A DNA stretch of 64,000 bases. Origin: Ignavibacteriales bacterium. GTDB lineage: Bacteria > Bacteroidota > Ignavibacteria > Ignavibacteriales > Ignavibacteriaceae. Positions 63,532-64,000 of the stretch are shown in pieces. Positions within the stretch are counted from its first letter, which is position 1. Each line of letters opens with the position of its first letter. The position numbers and the translations under genes are program-made. Where the stretch lies: the NCBI GenBank assembly GCA_016700155.1, contig CP065001.1:2604001-2668000 (forward strand), written 5' to 3'. The notes beneath the pieces are model-generated. The model was not told the DNA's origin and did no database searches. It saw nothing but the letters and a program-made list of their open reading frames with translations.

Positions 63532-64000
63532 TTACTCAACAATTACCCGTATACCTTCTGAGTGACTTGAAAACTCAGGTGCATACATACATTGAAGAGT
63601 GGTAATCCCATTTGAGAAATCTCCTTTATGATTTACTCTTAACGGATACTCAAATACATAAGTACCTTTTGGCATTCGTTCAATAAAGAAGTTTGTGGCA
63701 AAATCTCTTGTGTTTTCATAATGCCAAAGTCCATCCTGGTATTTATGTGTCGATAAAACATTAATAGGTTCAAACCCTGATGCGCGCATATCTTTTAGAT
63801 GAACATATTCCATATCCCTGTCAACACGTATTTCAATTCTTACAATTATTTTATCACCGGGTTTTAATTTAGTTGACTCATCAACAGGAGTAATTTTCTT
63901 TCCGGCTTCTGAATCAAGTTCAAGAAATAGTTTTTTATTTACTTTAAGTTTTGTATCTGCCTGCGTTATCTTATCAAGCTGCTCAAAATATTGCCAGTAT
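63532..64000 (-). CDS. Alpha-2-macroglobulin-like protein, C-terminal end (partial)
   Basis: The frame runs from the right edge (first full codon at 63999) to a stop at 63532, giving 156 residues of the C-terminus. It contains YWQYFEQLDKI, KPGDKIIVRIEIRVDRDMEY, MRASGFEPINVLS, GTYVFEYPLRV and QCMYAPEFSSHSEGIRV. This is the terminal region of bacterial alpha-2-macroglobulin/MG-type large envelope proteins, thought to trap proteases or stabilise the envelope. The catalytic-type thioester region lies outside the window, so its presence cannot be judged. Confidence 0.85.
   Translation of the reverse strand, partial: YWQYFEQLDKITQADTKLKVNKKLFLELDSEAGKKITPVDESTKLKPGDKIIVRIEIRVDRDMEYVHLKDMRASGFEPINVLSTHKYQDGLWHYENTRDFATNFFIERMPKGTYVFEYPLRVNHKGDFSNGITTLQCMYAPEFSSHSEGIRVIVE

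Noticed and set aside
1..64000. CRISPR array, rRNA operon or insertion sequence
   Set aside because: I saw no regularly spaced identical repeats with spacers, no rRNA stretches and no transposase-like frame in the window.

Overview
The window is AT-rich bacterial DNA that looks like a member of Ignavibacteria or a neighbouring Bacteroidota/Chlorobi-group lineage. Three large secreted proteins end in a type IX-secretion-style C-terminal domain with the signature YPNPFNPST, a hallmark of that group. The window also has Bacteroidota-type genes: a giant hybrid two-component regulator, a SusB-like GH97 enzyme, a tricorn-type protease and many small outer-membrane barrels and lipoproteins. Assignment is by family recognition only; no database was searched.

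Positions 1-6825 form an accessory segment. It starts inside a phage large terminase gene (minus strand, missed by ordinary ORF lists because it is cut by the window edge), preceded by a small-terminase-like gene. Divergent from these is a plus-strand head module: Mu gpI-like protease/scaffold, a small linker gene, major capsid and a DUF2190-type cement protein. It then passes into two secreted proteins instead of connector or tail genes. After a lone lipoprotein gene come a zinc-ribbon mini-gene and a SymE-like mini-gene. The segment stops at the 3' end of tRNA-Thr(UGU), a classic integration boundary.

Positions 6960-20115 carry mostly housekeeping and metabolic genes: a CNNM/CorC-type transporter, a DUF971 protein, a SpoU rRNA methyltransferase, a SulP anion transporter, FabF, a PAP2-DUF3298-GNAT operon, a hybrid histidine kinase, and a convergent pair encoding the two halves of the saccharopine route of lysine breakdown. 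Positions 20227-25499 are an envelope cluster with three tandem paralogous barrels. RocD-type ornithine aminotransferase follows at 25799-27001.

Positions 27239-38155 hold a secreted GH13 enzyme, more exported proteins (including a DUF922-like protein that has lost its zinc motif), a YoaP-type acetyltransferase and a tricorn protease. Positions 38252-43341 hold a double-MerR regulator with an alpha/beta hydrolase behind a perfect 20-bp palindrome, a DEAD-box helicase and an acyl-ACP desaturase. Positions 43480-58749 hold CotH and DUF4397 secreted proteins, GH97, an acyl-ACP thioesterase and the hybrid regulator. Positions 59003-63528 are a tight plus-strand cluster: MddA-like methyltransferase, small membrane protein, PLP-dependent decarboxylase, SpoIIE-type phosphatase and a membrane protein. 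The window ends inside an alpha-2-macroglobulin-like gene.

Functional threads are secreted starch/maltodextrin use (GH13 plus GH97), fatty-acid synthesis and tailoring (FabF, desaturase, thioesterase), lysine/ornithine catabolism, and a rich outer envelope. I did not find a clear, complete, new defence or biosynthetic system. The strongest unexplained signals are the 31-bp-phased repeats in the phage divergent promoter, the hairpin next to the SymE-like pair, the MerR palindrome, and the secreted genes following the phage head module.
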